Of a stretch of DNA of 5,986 nucleotides, positions 1 to 5,986 are shown piece by piece. This DNA is from Dehalococcoidia bacterium (GTDB lineage: Bacteria > Chloroflexota > Dehalococcoidia > SHYD01 > SHYC01), in assembly GCA_016844365.1 (NCBI GenBank), contig JAENIT010000087.1:1-5986 (forward strand), in the 5' to 3' direction. Positions within the stretch are counted from its first letter, which is position 1. Every line of letters begins with the position of its first letter. The notes under the pieces were generated by a model. The model saw nothing but the letters and a program-made list of their open reading frames with translations. It made no database searches and was not told the origin of the DNA. The translations under genes and the position numbers were made by a program.

Positions 1-888
1 GACGGCTCTAGCACGGTGTTCCCCATCAGTGAGGCTGTGGCCGAGGAGTTCCAAAAGGTCCACCGGCAAGTAAAAGTTACAGTTGGCATATCAGGCACCG
101 GTGGGGGTTTCAAGAAGTTCTGCGCTGGTGAGACAGACATTAGCAATGCCTCCAGATCCATCAGCCAGGCGGAGATAGCGGAGTGCGCCAAGAACGGCAT
201 CCAATACATAGAGATCCCAGTGGCCTACGACGGCCTATCGGTCATGGTCAACCCCCAGAACACCTTCGTAACCTGCATGACCAAGGCCGACCTGAAGAAG
301 CTCTGGGAGCCCGAGGCCCAGGGGAAGATTACAACCTGGAACCAGATACGCCCTGAGTGGCCCAATCAACCCGTAAAACTGTACGGCCCTGGGACCGACT
401 CCGGCACCTTCGACTACTTCACTGCCGCTATTAACGGTAAAGAGAAGGCCAGCCGCGGCGACTTCACCCCCAGCGAAGACGACAACATCCTGGTGCAGGG
501 GATATCCGGAGACCGAAATTCTCTGGGCTACTTTGGGTACGCTTACTATGTGGAGAACAAGAGCAAACTGAAGCTGGTATCGATAGATGAAAAGGGGGAC
601 GGAAAATGCCTCGCCCCCAATGACCAGAACATACAAGATTTCAGCTACTACCTGGCGCGACCCATCTTCATCTACGTGCAGACCGTCGCTGCCCAGCGGG
701 CGGAAGTCAAAGAGTTCGTGGGGTTCTTCCTCAAGAACGCTTCAACCCTGGTTAAGGATGTAGGGTATGTGCCCCTGGCGAGCAAGATATACGATACTGC
801 CCTGGCTAGATTTGACGGGGGAGTTAGCGGTACTGCCTACGGAGCTGGTGTCAACGCCAAGACACCCCTAGAGCAGGTCTTCAAGTAG
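1..888 (+). CDS. pstS: PstS, phosphate ABC transporter substrate-binding protein (5' end missing)
   Basis: PstS is the extracytoplasmic protein that binds inorganic phosphate and delivers it to the PstC/PstA channel. The frame is already open at base 1 and begins with [10 protein letters not shown], the phosphate-contacting N-terminal loop of mature PstS. The true start, signal peptide and lipobox or leader therefore lie left of the window; the GTG at 16 falls inside this motif and is not a real start. Other family landmarks, numbered from the first visible codon, are GTGGGFKKF (32-40), DISNASRSI (46-54) and [12 protein letters not shown] (129-140), which supply phosphate-binding Ser, Thr, Asp and Gly residues. 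There are 295 visible residues, close to a whole mature PstS, ending at TAG 886-888. It is the first gene seen of a pst operon; pstC starts 5 nt later. Any Pho box would be outside the window. Confidence 0.97.
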   Translation, partial: DGSSTVFPISEAVAEEFQKVHRQVKVTVGISGTGGGFKKFCAGETDISNASRSISQAEIAECAKNGIQYIEIPVAYDGLSVMVNPQNTFVTCMTKADLKKLWEPEAQGKITTWNQIRPEWPNQPVKLYGPGTDSGTFDYFTAAINGKEKASRGDFTPSEDDNILVQGISGDRNSLGYFGYAYYVENKSKLKLVSIDEKGDGKCLAPNDQNIQDFSYYLARPIFIYVQTVAAQRAEVKEFVGFFLKNASTLVKDVGYVPLASKIYDTALARFDGGVSGTAYGAGVNAKTPLEQVFK

Positions 889-893
889 ATACG

Positions 894-1804
894 ATGGCGA
901 ACAAAGCGACGTCAATTTCAGATTGGGGCAGGAGGAGCCGTTCTCGGCCCCTCCTGTCCAGAGCGAGGGAATGGGTAATAGAGCGGGGTCTCCTCTTATC
1001 CGCCGCCGTTTCTCTCTTCACCACCTTTGGCATAATACTCGTCCTTGGCTTTGAGACCCTACTGTTTTTCCAAGAGGTGCCTCTCCTCCAATTTCTGACA
1101 GACACCCAGTGGACACCTCTCTTTACTAACAAGCACTTCGGCATCCTCCCCCTGGTAACCGGGACCCTGCTCGTAGCGGGCGGAGCGATGTTGGTTGCTT
1201 TGCCTATTGGACTTCTCGCCGCCATATACCTAAGCGAGTACGCCTCTACCCAGGCCCGAAGCATCCTTAAGCCCGTCTTAGAGATATTGGCCGGTATTCC
1301 CACCGTGGTGTACGGCTACTTTGCCCTGCTCTTTGTGACTCCTCTCATACAAAAAGTGCTCCCTCAAACCGAGGTTTTCAACGGCTTGAGCGCCTCTTTG
1401 GTCATGGGTGTAATGATAATACCCCTGGTCTCATCCCTTAGCGAGGACGCCATGAACGCAGTGCCTCGCTCCCTGCGGGAGGGAGCCTACGCCTTGGGAG
1501 CAACACCCATGGCGCCGCCTCCGGGATCGCCGCCTCCTTCATCCTTGCCATCTCCAGGGCCATTGGGGAGACGATGATCGTGGCCATAGCTGCGGGGCAA
1601 CAACCAAGGCTCACCCTAAATCCCCTGGAGTCCATCGAGACTATGACTGCTTACATTGTGCAGGTCAGCTTGGGGGACACGCCTCATGGGACACTGGAGT
1701 ACAGGACCATCTTCGCCGTGGGGACTGTCCTGTTCTTAATGACCCTTGTTCTCAATATCATAAGCCAGCAGGTGTTAAGAAGGTTCCGGGAGCAGTACGA
1801 ATGA
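894..1804 (+). pseudogene. pstC: PstC, phosphate permease subunit, frameshifted by a ~28-nt deletion
   Basis: PstC is one of two membrane permease subunits of the Pst phosphate importer. From ATG 894 the protein is a normal PstC: a hydrophilic N-terminus, a first membrane segment (about residues 35-60), then further hydrophobic segments up to the EAA loop [10 protein letters not shown] ending at residue 204 (codon 1503-1505). After that this frame degenerates into a Pro/Ser-rich tail and stops at TGA 1575-1577. PstC sequence resumes in another frame from about 1511 ([18 protein letters not shown] at 1520-1573) and continues to TGA 1802-1804. Between GAT and SGIAAS there are 14 nt, whereas the paralogous PstA has 14 codons (42 nt), so about 28 nt are missing. 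Restoring 28 nt makes the gene an integral 313 codons. The missing part is the second half of the cytoplasmic loop that docks on PstB. This is either a true inactivating deletion or an assembly error. The last codons overlap pstA as ATGA. Confidence 0.93.
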
Positions 1805-2682
1805 GCGCCCAGAGTTCTTTTCGAGCCGCCAATCTGGCACACCGAAAACGCCTCGGTCTGTTGTTTTCGTGGCTATGTCTCCTAGCCACGGTGATAGGAA
1901 TAGCGGTACTGGGGATACTGCTCATCGACGTCTTCATCCGAGGCTGGCCATCCGTCAATTGGAGTTTTCTTACAAGCTACCCGTCCCGTTTTCCAGAGCG
2001 AGCAGGCATCTTGTCAGCTCTAGTCGGTAGCGTATGCATTCTTGCCCTCACCGCTCTGTTCGCATTTCCTCTCGGCGTTGGTGCTGCTATATACCTGGAG
2101 GAGTATGCTCGAAAGAACTGGCTGAGCATCGTGATCCAAATCAATATTGGGAACTTGGCCGGGGTCCCCTCTATTGTGTATGGGTTGCTGGGATTGGGGC
2201 TGTTTGTGCGCGCTCTTAACCTGGAGCGGAGTGTTCTGGCTGGCTCTTTGACCATGGCCTTGCTGGTGCTCCCCATCATCATCATATCCGCTCAGGAGGC
2301 CATTCGCGCGGTCCCCCCCTCTCTGCGAGAAGCAGCTTATGCTCTAGGCGCTACCCAATGGCAGGTGGTACGACACATAGTCCTTCCTTCGGCCTTCTCA
2401 AGCATCCTAACAGGCACCATCCTGGCTCTTTCCCGGGCCATAGGCGAGACTGCTCCTCTCATCACCATCGGCGCTCTCACGTTCATCGCTTTCTTGCCGG
2501 ATAGCTTACTTTCGCCGTTTACCGTGCTGCCAATTCAGATCTTCAATTGGGTCTCCCGTCCTCAGGCGGGGTTTCACGAACGGGCCGCAGCGGGTATAAT
2601 AGTATTGCTGGTGGTGCTACTAACCGTAAATGCCGCAGCGATCCTGCTGAGAAACAAATATCAAGGGAAGCGACAATGGTGA
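1801..2682 (+). CDS. pstA: PstA, phosphate ABC transporter permease
   Basis: PstA is the second permease subunit of the Pst system and pairs with PstC to form the inner-membrane phosphate channel. The 293-residue protein has the usual length. Hydrophobic segments are visible at roughly residues 19-45, 70-96, 110-139, 146-166, 202-230 and 262-285. The EAA loop that contacts the ATPase is intact, [13 protein letters not shown] beginning at residue 176 and continuing to the LP at 195-196, followed by [14 protein letters not shown] (207-220), a PstA/PstC hallmark. The start ATG overlaps the pstC stop (ATGA), with a GGGAG ribosome site at 1788-1792, which suggests translational coupling. If pstC is truly frameshifted, ribosomes stopping early at 1577 would no longer terminate next to this start. 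The 3' end overlaps pstB by 7 nt. Confidence 0.97.
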   Translation: MSAQSSFRAANLAHRKRLGLLFSWLCLLATVIGIAVLGILLIDVFIRGWPSVNWSFLTSYPSRFPERAGILSALVGSVCILALTALFAFPLGVGAAIYLEEYARKNWLSIVIQINIGNLAGVPSIVYGLLGLGLFVRALNLERSVLAGSLTMALLVLPIIIISAQEAIRAVPPSLREAAYALGATQWQVVRHIVLPSAFSSILTGTILALSRAIGETAPLITIGALTFIAFLPDSLLSPFTVLPIQIFNWVSRPQAGFHERAAAGIIVLLVVLLTVNAAAILLRNKYQGKRQW

Positions 2683-3482
2683 TCTCTGAAGAAACTCCTA
2701 CCCCACAGGCCACACAACAAGATACTGTACTGGAGGTGGCCCACCTCAACTTTTACTACGGACAATTCCAGGCCCTCCGTAATATCAACCTTGCCGTCCA
2801 CCGCTATAGGGTACAGGCCCTTATCGGCCCTTCCGGGTGCGGCAAGAGCACGTTGCTTCGCTGCTTCAATCGAATGAACGACCTGACCAGGGGAGTGCGC
2901 ATCGAGGGCAAGGTTACGTTTAACGGTGAGAACATCTATGGAGAGGGTGTAGATCCTATTGATATCCGTTTCCGTATCGGCATGGTCTTCCAAAAGCCCA
3001 ACCCCTTTCCAAAGTCAATATATGACAACGTAGCCTTTGGCCCTCAGATCAATGGCTATAGAGGGCCTTTAAACGATTTGGTGGAACAAGCCCTTCGGCA
3101 GGCAGCGCTTTGGGACGAGGTGAAGGACCGCTTGAAAGACAACGCTCTGGAGCTCTCTGGAGGCCAGCAGCAGCGATTATGTATCGCACGAGCCCTGGCG
3201 GTAGAGCCTGAAGTGCTCCTAATGGATGAGCCATGCTCAGCCCTGGACCCCGTAGCAACGGGAAAGATCGAGGACCTCATTCGTGAATTACGAGAGAACT
3301 ATACTATAATCATAGTGACACACAATATGCAGCAAGCATCCCGCGTGTCAGACTACACGGGATTCCTCATGATGGCTGAGGACAGGGCAGGAGAACTAAT
3401 TGAATTCGACGAGACTCGACGGATATTCACTAATCCTAAAGACGAGAGAACAGAGGCCTATATAACAGGACGGTTTGGCTAA
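2676..3482 (+). CDS. pstB: PstB, phosphate import ATP-binding protein
   Basis: PstB is the cytoplasmic ATPase that powers phosphate import through PstC/PstA. From ATG 2676 the product is 268 residues, normal for PstB. All ABC motifs are present: Walker [10 protein letters not shown] (51-59), Q-loop in VFQKPNPFP (Gln106), signature LSGGQQQR (160-167), Walker B VLLMDEP (180-186) with catalytic Glu185, and the switch His216 in THNMQQ. The segment [16 protein letters not shown] is typical of PstB rather than other ABC ATPases. A longer in-frame reading from 2547 exists, but its extra residues overlap pstA coding sequence and have no PstB character. ATG 2676 has an AGGGAAG ribosome site 5 nt upstream and overlaps the pstA stop by 7 nt, so it is preferred. 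The gene ends at TAA 3480-3482. Confidence 0.98.
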   Translation: MVISEETPTPQATQQDTVLEVAHLNFYYGQFQALRNINLAVHRYRVQALIGPSGCGKSTLLRCFNRMNDLTRGVRIEGKVTFNGENIYGEGVDPIDIRFRIGMVFQKPNPFPKSIYDNVAFGPQINGYRGPLNDLVEQALRQAALWDEVKDRLKDNALELSGGQQQRLCIARALAVEPEVLLMDEPCSALDPVATGKIEDLIRELRENYTIIIVTHNMQQASRVSDYTGFLMMAEDRAGELIEFDETRRIFTNPKDERTEAYITGRFG

Positions 3483-3484
3483 TG

Positions 3485-3492
3485 GGAAGGAG
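3485..3492 (+). promoter_or_regulatory. Shine-Dalgarno site that decides the phoU start
   Basis: GGAAGGAG lies 7 nt before ATG 3500, an ideal ribosome-binding arrangement. The earlier in-frame ATG at 3482 overlaps the pstB stop and lies upstream of this site, so the site cannot serve it. The protein from 3500 also begins more like PhoU (MTPRAALDRHLQIL) than the Arg-rich six-residue extension does. Confidence 0.8.
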
Positions 3493-3499
3493 ACGGGCA

Positions 3500-4168
3500 A
3501 TGACACCACGAGCTGCTCTTGACCGACATCTACAGATACTACAAGAAGACCTTTTGGCCTTGGGAAGAATGGTGGAGAAAGCAATTGGAAGCTCTATAGA
3601 CGCCCTAAAGCGACGAGACCTGGAGCTGTCCCAAAAGGTGATAGATGAGGACGTGTTAGTAAACCAGAAACGCTTTGACATAGAAGAGCTATGTATTGAA
3701 ATCTTAGCCACACAGGAGCCGGTGGCTCGTGATCTAAGGGTCATCATAGCTATTTTGAACATCATCGTTGAGCTGGAACGCATGGGCGACTATGCCGAAG
3801 GCATTGGCAAAATAAGCGTGATGATGGGGGAGGAGCCGCCCCTTAAACCTCTTATCGATATTCCTCGGATGGCGGAGAGGGCGACCGATATGCTGCGGCG
3901 GAGCCTGGACGCCTTAGTAAATCGAGATATGGTTGCCGCCACTCAGGTGTGTAAGGACGATGACGAGGTAGACGCCCTATACGATCAGGTATACAGAGAG
4001 CTTCTGTTGTTCATGATTCAGGACCCAAGGACCATCCAGAGGGCAACGTACCTCCTTTGGGTAGCCCACAACCTGGAACGCATAGCGGACCGGGCCACCA
4101 ACATCGCCGAACGGGTCATATTCCTAGTCACTGGCAAGATGGAAGAGGTGGCCTCATCCAAGTACTAA
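3500..4168 (+). CDS. phoU: PhoU, phosphate transport/signalling regulator
   Basis: PhoU is a cytoplasmic all-helical protein that connects the Pst transporter to the PhoR/PhoB-type phosphate response and restrains uptake when phosphate is plentiful. From ATG 3500 it is 222 residues, the usual size, made of two tandem PhoU repeats. Each repeat carries the metal-binding helix motif E-x3-D-x3-N/G: Glu93-Asp97-Gly101 in LERMGDYAEGI, and Glu193-Asp197-Asn201 in LERIADRATNIAE. The first copy has Gly at the third ligand position, a variant I regard as common. The gene follows pstB by 17 nt and is the last operon gene seen. An alternative start at 3482 would add six residues but lacks its own well-placed ribosome site. 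No terminator hairpin separates its stop from the ssrA promoter. Confidence 0.96.
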   Translation: MTPRAALDRHLQILQEDLLALGRMVEKAIGSSIDALKRRDLELSQKVIDEDVLVNQKRFDIEELCIEILATQEPVARDLRVIIAILNIIVELERMGDYAEGIGKISVMMGEEPPLKPLIDIPRMAERATDMLRRSLDALVNRDMVAATQVCKDDDEVDALYDQVYRELLLFMIQDPRTIQRATYLLWVAHNLERIADRATNIAERVIFLVTGKMEEVASSKY

Positions 4169-4186
4169 CACACAGCCAAACGGTTG

Positions 4187-4195
4187 TGCTATAAT
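4187..4195 (+). promoter_or_regulatory. Extended -10 promoter for ssrA
   Basis: TGCTATAAT is a perfect TATAAT hexamer (4190-4195) preceded by the TG of an extended -10 element. No good -35 hexamer is found 16-18 nt upstream, where the sequence is the phoU stop region (about 4166-4173). Such promoters can dispense with a -35. Transcription would begin near 4202, giving a leader of about 24 nt before the mature tmRNA 5' end at 4226, to be trimmed by RNase P. Confidence 0.75.
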
Positions 4196-4225
4196 GATAG
4201 AGGAGATCACATCTTGGTGTCACCT

Positions 4226-4580
4226 GGGGACGTTTGGGTTCGACGGGGGAGGTCGCGTCAGGATTGCAGGCCGAGGTGCCATCGACCTCGTTAAACAGGT
4301 GGCAAAAAAAGTAACTGGCGAACGCGAAGTCGCTCTAGCCGCCTAAGGGCGGCTACGTTCACCCTGGCCTCTCCTCGATGGGCTAGGAGTGGGCGCTGCA
4401 ATGTCGAGGTGCTGCCTCATGGACGCCGATATCAGAGGCCTAAGACTAATCGGCTGGCATCCGCCTAACTCCGTCGGACGAGGTGGGAGGATGCGAGAAC
4501 CAAAGCGCCGACTAAGCCTGTAGCATATCCTGGGGCCGCTTGCTTCGGACGGGGGGTTCAACTCCCCCCCGTCTCCACCA
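4226..4580 (+). ncRNA. ssrA: tmRNA (transfer-messenger RNA), one-piece
   Basis: tmRNA rescues ribosomes stalled on broken messages and adds a degradation tag to the unfinished protein. The 5' end GGGGACG (4226-4232) pairs over 7 bp (one G-U) with CGTCTCC (4570-4576), followed by an encoded ACCA to 4580. The conserved 5' segment GGGTTCGACGGGG and the T loop TTCAACT (4557-4563) are present. The long helix 2 is formed by GGATTGCAGG (4261-4270) with CCTGTAGCATATCC near the 3' end. Pseudoknot 1 is clear: CGAGGT (4272-4277) pairs with ACCTCG (4285-4290), and loop GCCA (4278-4281) pairs with TGGC (4300-4303). The tag frame lies at 4317-4346 and ends inside hairpin 4337-4343/4348-4354. At 355 nt the length is typical. 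The T stem can form 6 bp instead of 5 because of a run of seven C. The 3' half of ssrA is a frequent integration site for islands. Confidence 0.97.
4317..4346 (+). other. ssrA: tmRNA proteolysis-tag reading frame (GEREVALAA)
   Basis: Inside ssrA, the sequence after the A-rich stretch GGCAAAAAAAGTAACT reads from resume codon GGC 4317 as Gly-Glu-Arg-Glu-Val-Ala-Leu-Ala-Ala and stops at TAA 4344-4346. With the alanine carried by tmRNA itself, the added peptide would be A-GEREVALAA. The hydrophobic Leu-Ala-Ala end is the usual signal for ClpXP-type proteases. The GERE start resembles the tag I recall for Dehalococcoides (GERELVLAG), the basis for suggesting Chloroflexota. The resume codon is inferred from this resemblance and the conserved upstream spacing. 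Confidence 0.88.
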
Positions 4581-4594
4581 AGCACAAAAGTCGT

Positions 4595-4622
4595 ATGCTC
4601 CTCACCAGGTGGTGAGGGGCAT
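4595..4622 (+). terminator. Hairpin after ssrA, possible transcription terminator
   Basis: ATGCTCCTCACC (4595-4606) pairs with GGTGAGGGGCAT (4611-4622) over 12 bp with one G-U, around a 4-nt loop (AGGT). It lies 14 nt past the tmRNA 3' end, where a terminator would be expected. It is not followed by a run of T (the next bases are TGCTATG), so it is not a standard intrinsic terminator. It may instead protect or help process the 3' end. Confidence 0.5.
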
Positions 4623-4640
4623 TGCTATGTGGTCCAGGTA

Positions 4641-4669
4641 TTGACCCCTTTGTCGGCAAGGGCTATATT
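4641..4669 (+). promoter_or_regulatory. Sigma70-type promoter for the MmeI-like gene
   Basis: TTGACC (4641-4646, consensus TTGACA) and TATATT (4664-4669, consensus TATAAT) are separated by exactly 17 nt. Transcription would start near 4676, giving a leader of about 118 nt before ATG 4794. The leader contains two CTTAAG palindromes (4698-4703 and 4733-4738). The promoter lies between the ssrA hairpin and the methyltransferase gene, so the latter probably has its own transcript. Confidence 0.65.
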
Positions 4670-4793
4670 TGTGGCAGGTTCATGGTGGTTCACCTCTCTT
4701 AAGAAGTCATCGCCATGTTCTATACTTTGGCGCTTAAGCCAAGCCGATAGGCGACAATACGTTGCAATGGTGTGCATAGGAAATCACGGAATA

Positions 4794-5986
4794 ATGCTTC
4801 CCCACGAATTCGTCGCCAAGTGGTCGAGAGCCAACCTGAAGGAGCGCTCCGCAGCCCAGGAGCACTTCTTAGACTTGTGTCGATTGCTGGAACATCCCAC
4901 GCCAGCCGAAATGGATGCTGACGGGTCTTCCTTCACGTTTGAGAAGGGAGCGAAGAAGTCCTCTGGCGGCGATGGCTTTGCCGATGTCTGGAAACGGGGA
5001 TTCTTCGCGTGGGAATACAAAGGCCGTCACGCCAGCCTGAACGCCGCCTACCAGCAACTCCTCCAGTATCGTGAGGACTTAGAGAACCCTCCCATCCTCC
5101 TGGTATGCGACCTGGACCGCTTTGAGGTACACACCAACTTCACCAACACCATTACCCAGGTTCACCGCTTTACCACCACTGACCTCACCGGCTCGGCAAC
5201 CCTGGATATTCTCCGGAAGGTGTTCTTCGAACCCGACGCGCTCCGGCCCGGCCAGTCCACCTTAGGTCTCACCGAGCAAGCCGCCGCCCAGTTCGCTCGC
5301 CTGGCCGATATGCTCCGCAACCGGGGGATCGAGGCACAGCGAGCGGCCCACTTCCTCACTAAGATCATCTTCTGTCTCTTTGCGGAGGATGTGGGCTTGC
5401 TACCTAAATCGCACTTCGCCAGGATCGTGGAGAGGACCGCAAGCCGGCCTCAGGAGTTCATGCGCTACATCCAGGAGCTTTTTCAGGCGATGAGCACGGG
5501 TGGCACCTCGCTCCTAGAGGACATCCCCTACTTTAACGGCAACCTCTTCTCCGACGCGGAGGTACTGGAACTGACGCCGTCGGAACTGGCGGTAGTGCGA
5601 GACGCCGGACGTTTCGATTGGAGCCAAGTGGAGCCGGCGATCTTCGGCACACTGTTCGAGCGCTCCCTGGACCCCTCCAAACGCTCCCAGATTGGAGCGC
5701 ACTACACCCACCCGGACGATATTCGGGCTATCGTCGAGCCGGTGCTTATGGCGCCGCTGCGCCGGGAATGGGAGGAGATCCGTCAGAAGGTGGGAGAGTT
5801 GGCGGAGCGGATCGCGGCGGGCAACGGCAGGGCAACGACCCGCCAGCGGCAGCAGATGCGCAGGCTGCTGCTAGACTTCTTAGAAAAGCTCAGCGCGGTC
5901 AGAGTCCTTGACCCCGCCTGCGGCTCAGGCAACTTCCTCTATATCGCCATGAACCTGCTAAAAGACCTGGAGAAAGAGGTTATCAC
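4794..5986 (+). CDS. MmeI-like (type IIL) restriction endonuclease/DNA methyltransferase, N-terminal part, runs off window
   Basis: This resembles the large single-chain enzymes that both cut and methylate DNA, using S-adenosylmethionine for adenine methylation. The frame is open from 4794 to the edge (397 codons seen); the family is usually about 900-1100 residues. The N-terminal nuclease part contains FEKGAKKSSGGDGFADVW and WEYKG, giving Asp64-x9-Glu74-x-Lys76, the same spacing as the MmeI catalytic motif. A helical region follows (about 160-240), then FGTLFERSLDPSKRSQIGAH and YT (283-305), and methyltransferase motif I, LDPACGSGNFL (372-382), which binds the cofactor. The catalytic NPPY/F motif and the target-recognition domain would be beyond the window. 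ATG 4794 is chosen because MLPHEFVAKW fits family N-termini; in-frame ATG 4767 would add nine residues, and neither has a strong ribosome site. Its later part looks richer in GC than the pst genes. A methylase-only relative is less likely given the intact nuclease residues. Confidence 0.9.
   Translation, partial: MLPHEFVAKWSRANLKERSAAQEHFLDLCRLLEHPTPAEMDADGSSFTFEKGAKKSSGGDGFADVWKRGFFAWEYKGRHASLNAAYQQLLQYREDLENPPILLVCDLDRFEVHTNFTNTITQVHRFTTTDLTGSATLDILRKVFFEPDALRPGQSTLGLTEQAAAQFARLADMLRNRGIEAQRAAHFLTKIIFCLFAEDVGLLPKSHFARIVERTASRPQEFMRYIQELFQAMSTGGTSLLEDIPYFNGNLFSDAEVLELTPSELAVVRDAGRFDWSQVEPAIFGTLFERSLDPSKRSQIGAHYTHPDDIRAIVEPVLMAPLRREWEEIRQKVGELAERIAAGNGRATTRQRQQMRRLLLDFLEKLSAVRVLDPACGSGNFLYIAMNLLKDLEKEVI

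Noticed and set aside
1574..1804. A separate small membrane protein starting at ATG 1574.
   Set aside because: Its sequence is the C-terminal part of PstC, and the homology continues upstream of the ATG to about 1511. It is a fragment of the frameshifted gene, not an independent gene.
2572..2600. TTTCAC, 17 nt, TATAAT inside pstA, resembling a promoter for pstB.
   Set aside because: The -10 is perfect, but the -35 matches consensus at only two positions and there is no extended -10 TG. It sits in conserved coding sequence, so chance is the simpler explanation.
4343..4585. An 80-codon open frame on the minus strand.
   Set aside because: It lies antisense to the tmRNA, whose structure explains the sequence; the translation has no recognisable domain.
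4524..4793. The methyltransferase frame stays open upstream, back into the 3' part of ssrA (previous in-frame stop TAG 4521-4523).
   Set aside because: The upstream part covers the tmRNA T arm and acceptor, a hairpin and a promoter, and has no family-like protein sequence. Absence of stops over about 90 codons can be chance, and family N-termini begin at 4794.
5618..5911. A 97-codon + strand open frame in another reading frame, plus several minus-strand frames across 4784-5711.
   Set aside because: They overlap the MmeI-like gene in a GC-rich stretch. The family motifs (GAHYT, DPACGSGNF) are in the main frame, so these are shadows.
4226..5986. A direct repeat of the ssrA 3' end, which would mark an island attachment site.
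   Set aside because: No second copy of the T-arm/acceptor sequence was found by eye downstream in the window; it could only exist beyond the right edge.

Overview
The window carries most of a phosphate-uptake operon (pstS-pstC-pstA-pstB-phoU), followed on the same strand by a complete tmRNA gene (ssrA) and then the first ~400 codons of a large MmeI-like restriction-modification enzyme that runs off the right edge. Everything recognised is on the + strand. The organism is a bacterium of moderate GC. The tmRNA encodes the tag GEREVALAA, which resembles the GERELVLAG tag I recall for Dehalococcoides, so a Chloroflexota (Dehalococcoidia-type) origin is the best guess. This rests on one short peptide and the general look of the Pst/PhoU proteins, so it is tentative.

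Region 1 (1-4168), pst operon. PstS, entering from the left edge without its signal peptide, captures phosphate. PstC and PstA form the membrane channel, PstB supplies ATP hydrolysis, and PhoU links the transporter to phosphate-responsive signalling. The genes are tightly packed: a 5-nt gap (pstS/pstC), an ATGA overlap (pstC/pstA), a 7-nt overlap (pstA/pstB) and a 17-nt gap (pstB/phoU, using the better-supported phoU start). The main anomaly is in pstC. About 28 nt are missing exactly in the conserved EAA loop that contacts PstB, which shifts the reading frame. As written, the gene gives a truncated permease, while everything downstream is intact.

Region 2 (4187-4622), ssrA. An extended -10 promoter sits just after phoU, with no terminator in between. 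It is followed by a 355-nt one-piece tmRNA with a perfect tRNA-like acceptor, an encoded CCA, pseudoknot 1, and a tag reading frame inside a hairpin. A 12-bp hairpin lies 14 nt beyond the tmRNA 3' end.

Region 3 (4641-5986), restriction-modification. A near-consensus promoter (TTGACC, 17 nt, TATATT) precedes a gene whose protein begins with a D-x9-E-x-K nuclease centre, followed by helical and spacer regions and methyltransferase motif I (DPACGSGNF). This is the architecture of single-polypeptide MmeI/type IIL enzymes. Its position directly after ssrA, a well-known integration site, suggests the start of an accessory or defence region. No integrase or repeated attachment sequence is visible in the window. 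Nothing here amounts to a clearly new system. The most informative anomalies are the pstC lesion and the ssrA/restriction-gene junction.
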